In this document: in pieces, positions 17,419 through 27,374 of the stretch
Position numbering within the stretch: position 1 is the first letter of the stretch
Layout of the letters: each line of letters begins with the position of its first letter
Source: Acidithiobacillus ferridurans
GTDB lineage: Bacteria; Pseudomonadota; Gammaproteobacteria; Acidithiobacillales; Acidithiobacillaceae
Assembly: GCF_003966655.1 (NCBI RefSeq)
Contig: NZ_AP018795.1
Span: forward strand, 1,454,001-1,518,000
DNA: 64,000 nucleotides
Direction of reading: 5' to 3'
Position numbers and translations under genes: made by a program
Notes under the pieces: generated by a model
Databases searched by the model: none
Told to the model about the DNA's origin: nothing
Seen by the model: the letters and a program-made list of their open reading frames with translations, nothing else

Positions 17419-20400
17419 ATTTCTCCGCCCTGTTCATTCGTCGCCCGGTGATGACGGTCATACTGGTCCTCGGGCTGGTGCTCTATGGCATTTTTTCCTT
17501 TACGAACATGCCGGTGGCCCTGTTGCCCAGCGTGGACTTTCCGACGGTCCTGGTCGCGGCGAGTCTGCCGGGAGCAAGCCCGCAGACCATGGCCAGCGCC
17601 GTGGCGACACCGCTGGAAAAGCAGTTTTCCTCCATTCCCGGCCTTTCCTCCATGAGCTCGGTGAACAATCAGGGCTCGACGCGGGTCATTCTGCAGTTCG
17701 ACCTCAGCCAGAACATCGATGTCGCCACCCAGAATGTGGAAAACGCGGTCACCCAGGCCTCTCACCTGCTGCCGCCGGGCATGCCCAGCCTGCCCTTCGT
17801 CAAGCAGCTCAATCCGTCGGCGGCGCCCATCGAGTTCATTGCCCTCGCTGCGCCCAATATGCCCATCTACCAGCTCAACCAGTATGCGGTGGACAAGGTG
17901 GTGCCCGCCATTTCCGGTATTCCCGGCGTCGCCCAGGTGCAGATCTTCGGGGAGCAGAATTACGCGGTGCGCATTCACGCCAACCCCTTCGCCATGCAGG
18001 CGCACGGAATATCGCTGCAGGCCCTTACCCAGGCCATTTCCAGTCATAACGTCAACCTGCCCCAGGGCACGGTGCTGGGTGCGGTGCGCAATTATGCGGT
18101 GAACGTGCATGGACAACTCCACGACGCTCAAGCCTTTGCGGGCATGCCCATTACTTTCGCCAATGGTGCGGTGGTGCCGCTGGCCGATATCGCCGAGGTC
18201 CGCAACGGGGTGGACAATGACCAGATCGCCAGCTGGATCGGTGGCCAGCGTGCCCTCATTCTCGCCGTGGTTCGCCAGCCCGACGCGGATACCGTGGCTA
18301 TCTCCGACGCCATCCAGAAGCGCCTGCCGTTGCTGAGCGCCAGTCTGCCCGGCGGTGCCCACATGACCGTGGTGTACAACAAGGCAGACTATATCCGTGC
18401 GGCGGTGGAAGAGGTCGAGGTCACCCTGTTGCTCGCCTCCATACTGGTGGCCGGGGTGCTCTGGCTCTTCCTGCGCCGCGGCAGCCCGACCCTGATCGGC
18501 GCACTGGCAATCCCCGCCTCCATCCTCGGCACCTTCGCCATCATCTATGAGTTGGGGTACACCCTGAATACGCTGACGCTCCTCGCCCTGACCCTGTCGG
18601 TGGGCTTTGTGGTGGATGATGCGGTGGTCATGCTGGAGAACATCGCCCGTCACGAGGAAAATGGTGAAGAGCCCTATCAGGCAGCGCTCGTGGGCAGCCG
18701 GGAAATCGGCTTTACGGTGATCTCCATGACCCTGTCGCTGGCGGTGGTCTTTCTACCCTTTCTGGTCATGGGCGGCATCATCGGTCGTTTGTTTCGCGAA
18801 TTCGGTGTCACCATCGCCGTGGTCATCCTGCTCTCCGGGCTGATCTCCCTGACCCTGACACCCATGCTCTGCGCCCGCTATCTGCGGGTGAAACACCAGG
18901 GACAGAGCCGCTTCGAGCGCGGTTTCATCCGGCTGCGTGACTGGTATGGACGCAGCCTGCGGGCGATGCTTGGACACCGCGGTTGGATATATGGCGGTGC
19001 CTTGCTGAGTCTGCTGGCCATGATCGGGCTTTTCATCATCCTCCCAAGGGCTTCATCCCCACCGAAGACAGCGGCATGATCATGGGCAACCTGGAGTATC
19101 CCCAGGGTATTTCCTTTGCCCAACTGGAGAAGACCCAGCAGGCCATCGCTGCTGCCGTCGGCCACAACGCGGCGGTGCAGGCGGTGATGTCCAGCGCCGG
19201 GCAGGGCGCCGGTGCCTTCGGTTCCGGCAACAGCGGGCGGCTGATCATCCGTCTCAAGCCGTTGGGCGAGCGGCCGTCGGGAACCCAGGTCATTGCCGAA
19301 TTGCGCCAGACCGTCAGCCATTTCGCCGGGGTGCAGGCGAGTTTCCAGTTGCCGCCCGCTATCCAGATGGGGCCGGTCTCCTCCCAGTCCAATTATCAAT
19401 ATATTCTGCAGAGCGAAGACCAGGACAGCCTGAACGCGGCGGCGCCCAAACTGGTAACGGCCCTGCGCAAGGTACCCGGACTACAGGCCGTCAACAGTGA
19501 CCTGCAGTTGGCCAATCCAGAGATCGAGGTACACATCCTGCATCAGCGGGCGCAGGCGCTGGGCGTTACCCCGGAAATCATCGAACAGGCGCTGAACTTT
19601 GCCTTCGGCGGCACCCAGGTGGGCACTATCTATGCCTCGACCAACCAATATGAGGTCATTCTCGACCTCGCGCGGCAGTTTCAGACGAATCTCGGCGCGC
19701 TTGCCGCCATCACCGTGCCGGGCAGCGCCGGGCTGGTGCCGCTGGCCGCACTGGCGCACTTCGCCTATGGCGTCGGCCCCCTGAGCATCAGCCACTACAA
19801 CGGCCTGCCCAGTGTGACCATCTCCTTTAACCTGGCGCCCGGTGTTTCCCTGGGAAACGCCACCCAGGCGGTGCAGGACACGGCGGCAAAAATATTGCCT
19901 GCGGATGTGCAGGGGGAATTCGGAGGATCCGCGGCGGCATTCTCCCAGTCCACGGGCAGTCTGCCCATGCTGCTGCTGGCGACGGTGGCGCTGATCTACG
20001 CCATTCTGGCCATTCTCTATGAAGATTTCATCCATCCCCTGACCATCCTCACCGCCCTGCCCTTGGCTGGCTTTGGTGCCTTGCTGGCCCTCTGGATCTT
20101 TCATCAGGAACTGGATCTGTTCAGCTTCGTCGGCATCATCATGCTGGTGGGGTTGGTGAAAAAGAACGGCATCATCATGGTGGACTTTGCTATCCACCGC
20201 CGCCGCGAGGGCGCCACGGCGGTGGACGCCATGGTCGATGCCTGTATCACCCGCTTTCGTCCCATCATGATGACCAACCTTGCGGCGGTGCTGGGCATTC
20301 TGCCCATCGCCATCGGCATTGGCGCGGGCGCCGAGTCCCGGGTGCCCCTGGGCGTGGCGGTGGCGGGCGGTATCATCGTGTCGCAGTTCCTCACGCTCTA

Positions 20401-20524
20401 CGTGACGCCGGCGTTCTACGTCCTCTTTGAGGGATGGAAAGGGCGCTGGAAGGGCCGCATGGCGGTTTCGGAAGCGAAGGCGGAGGGTGTCGGTTCTGCA
20501 ATTTCGCCAAATTGTGATATATAG
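17415..20524 (+). CDS. RND-type multidrug/solute efflux pump (HAE1-like), frameshifted in this sequence
   Basis: One continuous AcrB-like protein of 1036 residues if one base is added to the C3 run at 19043-19045, restoring FIILPKGFIPTEDSG across the break. First half: NFSALFIRRPVMTVILV, the pore and docking domains, TM4 with the proton-relay Asp pair in GFVVDDAVVMLENI. Second half: NLEYPQGISFAQLEK to the last TM bundle with GLVKKNGIIMVDFA. Family, length and complete partners argue for a working pump and a sequence error. Substrate unknown; HAE1-like pumps export hydrophobic compounds. Confidence 0.9.
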
Positions 20525-20557
20525 CGGACAAAGACCAATACCCGGGAGGCCCGGAAG

Positions 20558-21070
20558 ATGCCCGCAAAAATTCTTTTTCTCCTGCTCGTGCTTGCCCTGT
20601 CAGGCTGCGCGTCCCTGCCACCACCTTCGTCAACCGCCACGGCCAGCGCCGCCGCGCAGGGCGCCGCGACGGCCGACCGTGATGCCGAAGCGGCACAGCA
20701 ACGCCTTGCCGCCGTCGCCGCTCAGCGCGCCGGGGCCGAACAGCAATTCTGCCCGAACTGGCGGCAGGCGCTCGGCCAGGCGCGCCGCAACGCCATGGGT
20801 TGCGCGCGAATGCCGCTCGGTGAACAGGCCACCTGCTGGCAGGCGGTATCTCAATGGACGCAGGAAGAGAGCCGCTATTTCCATGCCCTGGCCCCCCTTT
20901 TCCAGGGGGGCGCCTACGCCACGCCGGCGGCGCAGGCGGCACGTTTTTTTGACCTGGCTCAGGGTTGGGCCATTACCTGTCAGGATGGCCAGAAAGCCTG
21001 CTCCGCCGCATCCGGCCACCAGCAGATGGACGACTATAAAAATGTCGTAAACCGCTTTTGCAGCCGCTGA
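20558..21070 (+). CDS. Ala-rich lipoprotein, unknown
   Basis: 170 residues behind GGGAGG. The signal ends in lipobox LSGCAS; an Ala/Gln-rich helical stretch (about 25-65) probably spans toward the wall, followed by a small domain with five Cys (QFCPNW, MGCARM, ATCWQ, ITCQDGQKACSA, NRFCSR) that would be oxidised in the periplasm. It lies 33 bases downstream of the RND pump on the same strand and might be co-transcribed, but I recognise no efflux-related family. Confidence 0.7.
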   Translation: MPAKILFLLLVLALSGCASLPPPSSTATASAAAQGAATADRDAEAAQQRLAAVAAQRAGAEQQFCPNWRQALGQARRNAMGCARMPLGEQATCWQAVSQWTQEESRYFHALAPLFQGGAYATPAAQAARFFDLAQGWAITCQDGQKACSAASGHQQMDDYKNVVNRFCSR

Positions 21071-21181
21071 GGATTTAGGTGTTGCTGGTTTTCATCCCCG
21101 GATGAACTAAATTATGCTGGTGCACCAGGGTACTGGAATCGATATGTTATCAGCAGCCGGTTATCACGCAGGGAGGTCCTC

Positions 21182-21637
21182 ATGCTCAAAAAATTCGTCC
21201 AGGATTTCAAAACATTTCTGCAGCGCGGTAATGTCATCGATCTCGCCGTAGCTTTTGTGATCGGCTCGGCATTTTCCGCCATCGTTACTTCGCTGGTCAG
21301 CAACGTGATCATGCCGCCTATCGGCATGCTGCTCGACAAGGTCGATTTTTCCAACCTCTATATCGTATTGAAGCAAGGCACCGTTCCCGGCCCTTACCTG
21401 ACCCTGGAAGCCGCCAAAAAGGCGGGCGCCGTAACCGTGAACTACGGCCTCTTCATTACCTCGCTGATCAGCTTTTTCATTATCGCCCTGGTGATATTTT
21501 CCATCGTGCGGGCGATCAACAAGCTCTACCCCAAACCCGCCCCGGCCGTGACCACCAAAACCTGCCCCTTCTGTGCCTCCGCCATTCCTTTGGCCGCGGT
21601 ACGCTGTCCCAACTGCACCTCGCCACTGGAGTCCTGA
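21182..21637 (+). CDS. mscL: large-conductance mechanosensitive channel, with C-terminal Cys pairs
   Basis: 151 residues. KFVQDFKTFLQRGNVIDLAV and GSAFSAIVTSLVSNVIMPPIGM give the N-terminal amphipathic helix and pore helix TM1; TM2 is ITSLISFFIIALVIFSIVRA. The homopentamer opens under membrane tension to release solutes. The tail is unusual: after a short linker it ends in CPFC and CPNC pairs 15 residues apart, a zinc-ribbon-like module that the E. coli channel lacks. RBS GGGAGG precedes the ATG. Confidence 0.97.
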   Translation: MLKKFVQDFKTFLQRGNVIDLAVAFVIGSAFSAIVTSLVSNVIMPPIGMLLDKVDFSNLYIVLKQGTVPGPYLTLEAAKKAGAVTVNYGLFITSLISFFIIALVIFSIVRAINKLYPKPAPAVTTKTCPFCASAIPLAAVRCPNCTSPLES

Positions 21638-21665
21638 AAATGCTCCCCACACTCGGGACCCGCCA

Positions 21666-23204
21666 TTGATCTGGGAAAACCTGTTATACCTCATTATCGG
21701 CGTCGTGCTCGGTCTGGTGGTCGCCGGGCTGGTGGCGCGCAGCATGATCCAGCGTCAGCAGGATATCAGCGCGGCACTCCGGGAAGGACAGCAGGCCAGC
21801 GCAGCCCAGACGGAGAGCCTGCAGCACGAAATAAATGCCCTGCGGCAACAGGCCCGGGAACAGCAGGAAGTCCTCCGCCACGAGAGCGAGAGCAGGGCCG
21901 CCGCAGAAGCGGAAAGCGGTCGTATCCCGGCGCTCGAAAATGCCCTGGTGGCGGAACGCGGCAATACCGCGCGCCTGCAGACGGAAAACAGCGTCATTCG
22001 TGGCCAACTGGCAGAACTGGGTGAGCGGCTGGAACAGGAGCGTCTACGTGGTACAGAGAAGCTGGCGCTGCTGGAAGATGCCCGTCAACGTCTCGGCGAC
22101 GCCTTCCAGTCCCTGTCCGCGGAGGCCCTGCGCCGCAACAACCAGTCCTTCCTGGAACTGGCGCGGGAAAATCTGGAGCGTTTCCAGGAAAGCGCGAAAA
22201 CCGACTGGGAGGGCCGACAAAAGGCTGTAGGGCAACTGGTGGAGCCTATCCGTGAGTCCCTGGAGAAGGTGGGCACCCGCATCGATGCCATGGAGAAGAC
22301 CCGCATCGATGCTTACGGCGCTCTCAATGAGCAGATCCGTGGTCTCGTCCAGGACCACCTGCCGCGCCTGCATCAGGAAACCGCGGCGCTGGTGAAGGCC
22401 CTGCGCCAGCCCGCGGCCCGGGGGCGCTGGGGCGAAATGCAGCTCAAGCGGGTCGTGGAGATGGCCGGGATGCTGGCTTACTGCGACTTTACGGAGCAGG
22501 AGGGAGTCAATACCGATTCTGGTCAGCAGCGTCCCGATCTGCTGGTGCGCCTGCCCGGGGGCAAACGCATCGTCGTCGATGCCAAGGCGCCACTGAGTGC
22601 TTATCTGGAGGCCATGGAAACCGATGATGAGCAGAAACGCGCACATTTCCTGCACAAGCATGCCAGCGAACTACGCACCCACATGACCCAGCTCAGCAAA
22701 AAATCCTACTGGGAACAGTTCCAGCCGACTCCGGAGTTCGTGGTCCTGTTCGTGCCCGGTGAGGTGTTCTTCAGTGCTGCCCTCCAGGAAGACCCGTCGC
22801 TTATCGAATACGGCGTCGAGCAGAAGGTGATCGTGGCCAGCCCCACCACCCTCATCGCTCTGCTGCGGGCGGTGGCCTATGGCTGGCGGCAGGAATCGCT
22901 GGCCGAAAATGCCCGTGCCATCAGCGATCTCGGCAAAGAGCTTTACGATCGTATCAGCATTTTGGCAGGGCACTGGGCGCGGGTGGGCAAGGGGCTGGGG
23001 CAGGCGGTGGAGGCCTACAACAGCGCGACGGGGTCGCTGGAAAGCCGGGTACTGGTCTCCGCGCGCAAGTTCCGCGACCTCAAGGCTACGCCCGAGGCAA
23101 AAGAGCTACCCGGCATGGACCCCGTGGAGCGGATCCCGCGCCTCCTTCAGGCGGAAGAATTCATCGGACCGGATACCACAGCCCCGCTCGCGGACCAGCA
23201 CTAG
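21666..23204 (+). CDS. rmuC: RmuC-family DNA recombination protein
   Basis: About 512 residues from TTG 21666, the only start that leaves the expected N-terminal membrane helix (ENLLYLIIGVVLGLVVAGLV) and no unrelated leader. A long coiled coil (about 20-150) precedes the RmuC nuclease-like core: RGRWGEMQLKRVVEMAGM, RPDLLVRLPGGKRIVVDAKAP, EFVVLFVPGEVFFSAAL and QEPSLAENAR-type segments. RmuC limits DNA inversions at short repeats; the biochemical activity is inferred from fold. The stop lies 22 bases from that of convergent ispH. Confidence 0.9.
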   Translation: MIWENLLYLIIGVVLGLVVAGLVARSMIQRQQDISAALREGQQASAAQTESLQHEINALRQQAREQQEVLRHESESRAAAEAESGRIPALENALVAERGNTARLQTENSVIRGQLAELGERLEQERLRGTEKLALLEDARQRLGDAFQSLSAEALRRNNQSFLELARENLERFQESAKTDWEGRQKAVGQLVEPIRESLEKVGTRIDAMEKTRIDAYGALNEQIRGLVQDHLPRLHQETAALVKALRQPAARGRWGEMQLKRVVEMAGMLAYCDFTEQEGVNTDSGQQRPDLLVRLPGGKRIVVDAKAPLSAYLEAMETDDEQKRAHFLHKHASELRTHMTQLSKKSYWEQFQPTPEFVVLFVPGEVFFSAALQEDPSLIEYGVEQKVIVASPTTLIALLRAVAYGWRQESLAENARAISDLGKELYDRISILAGHWARVGKGLGQAVEAYNSATGSLESRVLVSARKFRDLKATPEAKELPGMDPVERIPRLLQAEEFIGPDTTAPLADQH

Positions 23205-23226
23205 CCGCAGGCGGAGCGCAGCAAGG

Positions 23227-24177
23227 TCAGGCGCCTTCCCGCCGCGTCTGCGCCTGTATCAGCGCCAGAGGCAGGCTGAAAGTCACCTTTTCCTCTACGC
23301 CGGGCATTTCTTGGGGCACTCGGGCGCCCCAGCCCCGGAGGGTGTCCATAATCTCCTGAACCAGGCTTTCCGGTGCCGAAGCCCCGGCACTGATACCAAT
23401 CTTCCCCACACCTTCGAACCATTCGCGGCGCAACTGCTGAGCGTCCTCGATGAGATGGGTCCGCGTCCCCAGCCGCGTCCCCAGTTCTGCCAGGCGGCTG
23501 GAATTGGAACTGTTCGGCGCGCCCACCACCAGCAGGATATCGACATCAGGGGCCAGCGACTTCACCGCATCCTGGCGGTTCTGGGTGGCATAACAGATAT
23601 CATCTTTTTTCGGACCTTCGATGAGGGGAAAACGTGAGCGCAAGGCGGCGATCACTTCTGCAGTGTCATCCATGCTCAAAGTGGTCTGAGTGATGTAGGC
23701 AAGCTTGTCCGGGTTGCGGGGCGCCAGGGTGGCCACATCGGAGACATTGGAAACCAGATACATCATGCCCTCCTCGACCTGACCCATGGTGCCTTCCACC
23801 TCCGGGTGTCCGGCGTGACCGATGAGTACCATTTCCATACCGTCCCGGCTGTATTTCTTAACTTCCATATGCACCTTGGTCACCAGCGGGCAGGTGGCGT
23901 CGAAGACGCTCAGACCCCGCGCCGCCGCGTGCTCACGGACGGCAATGGGCACGCCATGGGCGCTGAAAATGACCGTAGCCGCGTCCGGCACCTCATCCAG
24001 CTCTTCGACGAAGATGGCGCCACGGGCGCGCAGGTCTTCGACGACGTGACGGTTGTGAACGACCTCGTGACGCACATAGATAGGCGCACCGAAAAGCTCC
24101 AGGGCGCGATCGACGATCTGAATCGCCCGGTTGACCCCCGCGCAGAAACCACGCGGATTGGCTAACAAAATATCCAT
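23227..24177 (-). CDS. ispH: 4-hydroxy-3-methylbut-2-enyl diphosphate reductase
   Basis: 316 residues. IspH carries out the last MEP-pathway step, reducing HMBPP to isopentenyl and dimethylallyl diphosphate with a 4Fe-4S cluster. All three cluster Cys are visible: [14 protein letters not shown] (residue 12), [13 protein letters not shown] and [11 protein letters not shown], and the substrate-binding segment [13 protein letters not shown] is intact. Start ATG at 24177. A standard single-copy essential gene. Confidence 0.97.
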   Translation of the reverse strand: MDILLANPRGFCAGVNRAIQIVDRALELFGAPIYVRHEVVHNRHVVEDLRARGAIFVEELDEVPDAATVIFSAHGVPIAVREHAAARGLSVFDATCPLVTKVHMEVKKYSRDGMEMVLIGHAGHPEVEGTMGQVEEGMMYLVSNVSDVATLAPRNPDKLAYITQTTLSMDDTAEVIAALRSRFPLIEGPKKDDICYATQNRQDAVKSLAPDVDILLVVGAPNSSNSSRLAELGTRLGTRTHLIEDAQQLRREWFEGVGKIGISAGASAPESLVQEIMDTLRGWGARVPQEMPGVEEKVTFSLPLALIQAQTRREGA

Positions 24178-24265
24178 GCTGAGATTCCCGAAGTTGAACA
24201 GGGGGAATGGTCCGTCCTGCCGCCCGCCCTGTCAACCACCGCAAGTTGGCTATTCCGGTGGTGAC

Positions 24266-24991
24266 TCAGAGATCGCCCCACAGCGCCTGGGTGACGGCGA
24301 TAGCGGCAATGGCGGCAGTCTCCGCGCGCAGGATGCGCGGCCCCATGCGCAACGAGCGAAAGCCATGGGCCTGCGCGGCGGCCACCTCTTCTGCCGCCAG
24401 CCCACCCTCGGGGCCACTGAGCAGGGTGATCTCCGGCCCCGGATGGCCAAGATCGGTAAACCGCTGCGCGGCGTCGGGGTCGAGTACGAAGGCGGCCCCC
24501 CGCACACCGGCCCATGCGGTTTCCAGCGCAACCGGCGGAGCGAGTTCGGGAATCGTCGTGCTGCCGCTTTGCTCGCAGGCCGCAATGACGATATCCCGCC
24601 AGCGCGCCAGACGTTTCTCTCCGCGTGCTTCACTCAGTTGCACCACTCCGTGGCGGCAGGCCACCGGCTGAATCCGTCGCACCCCCAGTTCCACCGCCTT
24701 CTGTAGGCTCCAGTCCCAGCGCTCGCCGCGCGTCAGCGGCAAAAACACCTGAATGGCCAGCGGCGAACCGGTCGACCGCGGATGCCGCCCACTGATCGCC
24801 AACTGCGCTTGCGCCCCCGAAATCCCGGTCAGGGACGCCCGATACATCCAGCCATCGCCATTGAACAGGGTCAGCTCCTGGCCATGGCGGGCGCGCAACA
24901 CCTTGAGCAGATGATGGCTGGCCCCCGCCGGCAGCAAAAAGGGGCCGCTTTCGGGCAGGTCGGAATCGGCGTATAAATGAATGCGCGGCAT
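24266..24991 (-). CDS. rsmE: 16S rRNA (uracil1498-N3)-methyltransferase
   Basis: 241 residues of the SPOUT-fold RsmE family. An N-terminal PUA-like part (HHLLKVLRARHGQELTLFNG) precedes the knotted SAM-binding domain with LTRGERWDWSLQKAVELGV, ITLLSGPEGGLAAEEV and SLRMGPRILRAETAAIAAI. It methylates U1498 of 16S rRNA. Same strand as ispH, 88 bases upstream; a shared transcript is possible. Confidence 0.95.
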   Translation of the reverse strand: MPRIHLYADSDLPESGPFLLPAGASHHLLKVLRARHGQELTLFNGDGWMYRASLTGISGAQAQLAISGRHPRSTGSPLAIQVFLPLTRGERWDWSLQKAVELGVRRIQPVACRHGVVQLSEARGEKRLARWRDIVIAACEQSGSTTIPELAPPVALETAWAGVRGAAFVLDPDAAQRFTDLGHPGPEITLLSGPEGGLAAEEVAAAQAHGFRSLRMGPRILRAETAAIAAIAVTQALWGDL

Positions 24992-25058
24992 AGGTTACGA
25001 TATCGGGCAGGAGAACACAGGTGGGATTATATCATCGTGGCGCTGGCGCGGGTGGCGC

Positions 25059-25496
25059 ATGATCAATGACTCCGATTGCCGTCGCCCACCGGTCTGGCAG
25101 ACGCGGCCCGGGCTGGTCCCGGCCTGGATATACAATCAGGCCCTCATTCTGCAGCACGCCGCCACCGGCCCCGTCTTCATTCCCCTGCGTTACGTCTCGG
25201 TCATGGCCATCCTGCTGGAACGCGAGTGGGTGTTCTGTGACTACCTCGGCGGCCGTGTTGCCGTTAGTGTCTGGCATCACTTCGACCACCAGTCCAGGGA
25301 AAACCTGCACGACGGCGTGACCTGCCAGATGGATCTTTTCAGCCCGGCAGGGGAGGAAATCCTGCGTCGCCTGCCCATGGAGTTTCATCAGGCCCTGAAT
25401 AACGCGATCAAAAAGTCCGCAGAAAAAAGACGCCACCCTGCCCGGGTGATCGCGCTGGATATTCTAACGCGCCGGAGCCCGGGGCCGGATATCTAA
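25059..25496 (+). CDS. conserved-looking hypothetical protein
   Basis: 145 residues if started at ATG 25059; an ATG at 24981 would overlap the rsmE start region. Soluble, no signal. Segments such as LVPAWIYNQALILQHAATG, FIPLRYVSVMAILLEREWVF and REILRRLPMEFHQAL-like helices suggest a small alpha/beta protein. No family recognised. It lies 22 bases before the inositol-phosphatase-like gene and is probably co-transcribed with it. Confidence 0.6.
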   Translation: MINDSDCRRPPVWQTRPGLVPAWIYNQALILQHAATGPVFIPLRYVSVMAILLEREWVFCDYLGGRVAVSVWHHFDHQSRENLHDGVTCQMDLFSPAGEEILRRLPMEFHQALNNAIKKSAEKRRHPARVIALDILTRRSPGPDI

Positions 25497-25518
25497 GACG
25501 GATACGGGAGGCACGACC

Positions 25519-26346
25519 ATGATACCGGAAATCGACCAGCAATGGGTCGGCAAACTGCTGCGCACCAGTGCCGAACGCTTCGTGCTGCCTCGTTTCCACG
25601 CCGTCAGCGCCAGCCGCAAACCCGATGGCAGTATCGTCACCAGTGCCGATATCGATAGCCAGAACTTTTTGCAGGACATGCTCACGGCCCGTTATCCCGA
25701 TATCCCCCTGCTGGGAGAAGAAATGAGTGCAACGGAACAAACCCGCCTGTTGCACGAGGCTGACGCCCTTTGGTGCCTGGATCCGCTGGATGGCAGCAGC
25801 AATTTTGCCGCCGGCGTCCCGATCTTCGGTATCTCCCTGGCGTTACTGCAAGGCGGGCACTCGGTGCTCGGTTGGGTGTACGACCCGGTGCGCGCCGAGC
25901 TCTTCTCCGCAGCAAAGGGGAGTGGCGCGCGGGTGGACGGCGTACCTATGGCGGTTCGGCAGGCGCCGGCGCTCGGGCAATGCGTCGGCGTCCTGGACTA
26001 CAAAAGGCTCGATCGCGCTCTCGCCCTGCGCCTGATCGACGAGCGGCCTTTCCACAGCCAACGCAACTTCGGCGCTTCCGTCCTCGAATGGTGCTGGCTC
26101 GCTGCCGGACGTTATCATTTTTACCTGCACGGCGCGCAACAACTCTGGGATCGCGCCGCAGGCGCCCTGATACTGCACGAGGCGGGCGGCAGGGCCACGC
26201 AATTCAACGGCGGCAGCCTCAGCGAAAATGATCTGCAGACGCGCTCCGTGCTCGCCACCCTCGATCCGCGGCTGCACCAGAGTTGGTCGCGGTGGCTGGA
26301 AGCGGTCGGTGAAACGCCTGCCGAGTTCCCAAATGCAGCCCTTTGA
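25519..26346 (+). CDS. inositol monophosphatase-family phosphatase
   Basis: 275 residues. The metal-binding signatures are complete: LLGEEMSA (Glu), WCLDPLDGSSNFAAGVP (D-P-L-D-G) near residue 85, and the second-site region WDRAAGALILHEAGG near 215. The family includes SuhB, CysQ and archaeal-type fructose-1,6-bisphosphatases. Its position immediately before glpX and the Calvin genes makes a sugar-phosphate phosphatase role plausible, but the substrate cannot be settled from sequence. Confidence 0.85.
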   Translation: MIPEIDQQWVGKLLRTSAERFVLPRFHAVSASRKPDGSIVTSADIDSQNFLQDMLTARYPDIPLLGEEMSATEQTRLLHEADALWCLDPLDGSSNFAAGVPIFGISLALLQGGHSVLGWVYDPVRAELFSAAKGSGARVDGVPMAVRQAPALGQCVGVLDYKRLDRALALRLIDERPFHSQRNFGASVLEWCWLAAGRYHFYLHGAQQLWDRAAGALILHEAGGRATQFNGGSLSENDLQTRSVLATLDPRLHQSWSRWLEAVGETPAEFPNAAL

Positions 26347-26404
26347 TTTATGCTAAAACAATTCATCTCTCCCAACGAACCCGTCACTGAAGGAAAAGAA
26401 TCGC

Positions 26405-27349
26405 ATGGCCTCCATAGGTAATCTCGCACTGTCCCTGCTTCCCGTCACTGAATCCGCGGCCCGTGCCGCGAGCGGCTGGATCGGCCGCGGTGAAAAAGAA
26501 CTCGGCGACGGCGCCGCAGTGGACGCCATGCGTATCGCCATTGCCCAGGTCCCCATGCGTGGGGTGGTGGTCATCGGTGAGGGCGAAAAGGACGAAGCGC
26601 CCATGCTCTACAATGGTGAGGTGGTAGGCTCGGGTGCCGGTCCAGAGGTAGAGATTGCCGTTGATCCTGTCGAAGGTACCACCTTTCTGGCCCAGGGCAT
26701 GCCCGGCTCCATCTGCGTGCTGGCAGCGGCTCCCAAAGGCAGCATGTTCCAGCCCGGTCCGGCCTTCTATATGGACAAGCTGATCGTCCCGGCCCCGGCC
26801 CGCGGCAAAATCGATCCCGCTGCACCCATGAAGGACAAGCTCCACGACCTGGCCCGCGCCGTCGGCAAGGACGTCCGTGAATTGCGCATCTTCCTGCTCA
26901 AGAAGCCGCGTCACGAGGCCATGATCCGCGAAATTCAGGCCGCTGGCGCCACCGTGCGCCTGCAGACAGACGGCGACGTCAGCGGTGGCATCATGGCCGC
27001 CCTCGGCACCAAGGTGGATGCCATGATGGGTATCGGTGGCACTCCGGAAGGCGTCATTTCCGCCTGCGCCGCCCGCGCCATGGGCGCCGACATGTTTGGA
27101 TGCCTCGCGCCGCAGAAACCTGGCGAAGCAGAAGCCATCGCCGCCGCCGGCCTCAAGGCCGGGCAGTGGCTGGGGCGTGATGAACTGGTGTCCAGCGATG
27201 ACGTGCTCTTCGTGGCCACCGGCCTGACCTCCGGCGACATCCTCGATGGCGTGACCCGCTCCCACTACTTTGTGGAAAGTGAGAGCCTGGTTATTTCTGG
27301 TCACGACGGCATTCTGCGCCGGGTCCGCACCCACCAGCGCATCGACTGA
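26405..27349 (+). CDS. glpX: class II fructose-1,6-bisphosphatase
   Basis: 314 residues of the GlpX type. Motifs: [35 protein letters not shown], the metal site [13 protein letters not shown], and [19 protein letters not shown]. It hydrolyses fructose- (and possibly sedoheptulose-) bisphosphate, a dedicated regeneration step of the Calvin cycle. RBS GAAGGAAAAG lies upstream. It begins the uninterrupted series through rpe and gph to trpC, matching the A. ferrooxidans cbb3-type arrangement. Confidence 0.96.
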   Translation: MASIGNLALSLLPVTESAARAASGWIGRGEKELGDGAAVDAMRIAIAQVPMRGVVVIGEGEKDEAPMLYNGEVVGSGAGPEVEIAVDPVEGTTFLAQGMPGSICVLAAAPKGSMFQPGPAFYMDKLIVPAPARGKIDPAAPMKDKLHDLARAVGKDVRELRIFLLKKPRHEAMIREIQAAGATVRLQTDGDVSGGIMAALGTKVDAMMGIGGTPEGVISACAARAMGADMFGCLAPQKPGEAEAIAAAGLKAGQWLGRDELVSSDDVLFVATGLTSGDILDGVTRSHYFVESESLVISGHDGILRRVRTHQRID

Positions 27350-27374
27350 TTTCTATATTATTGAGGAGTATGTT

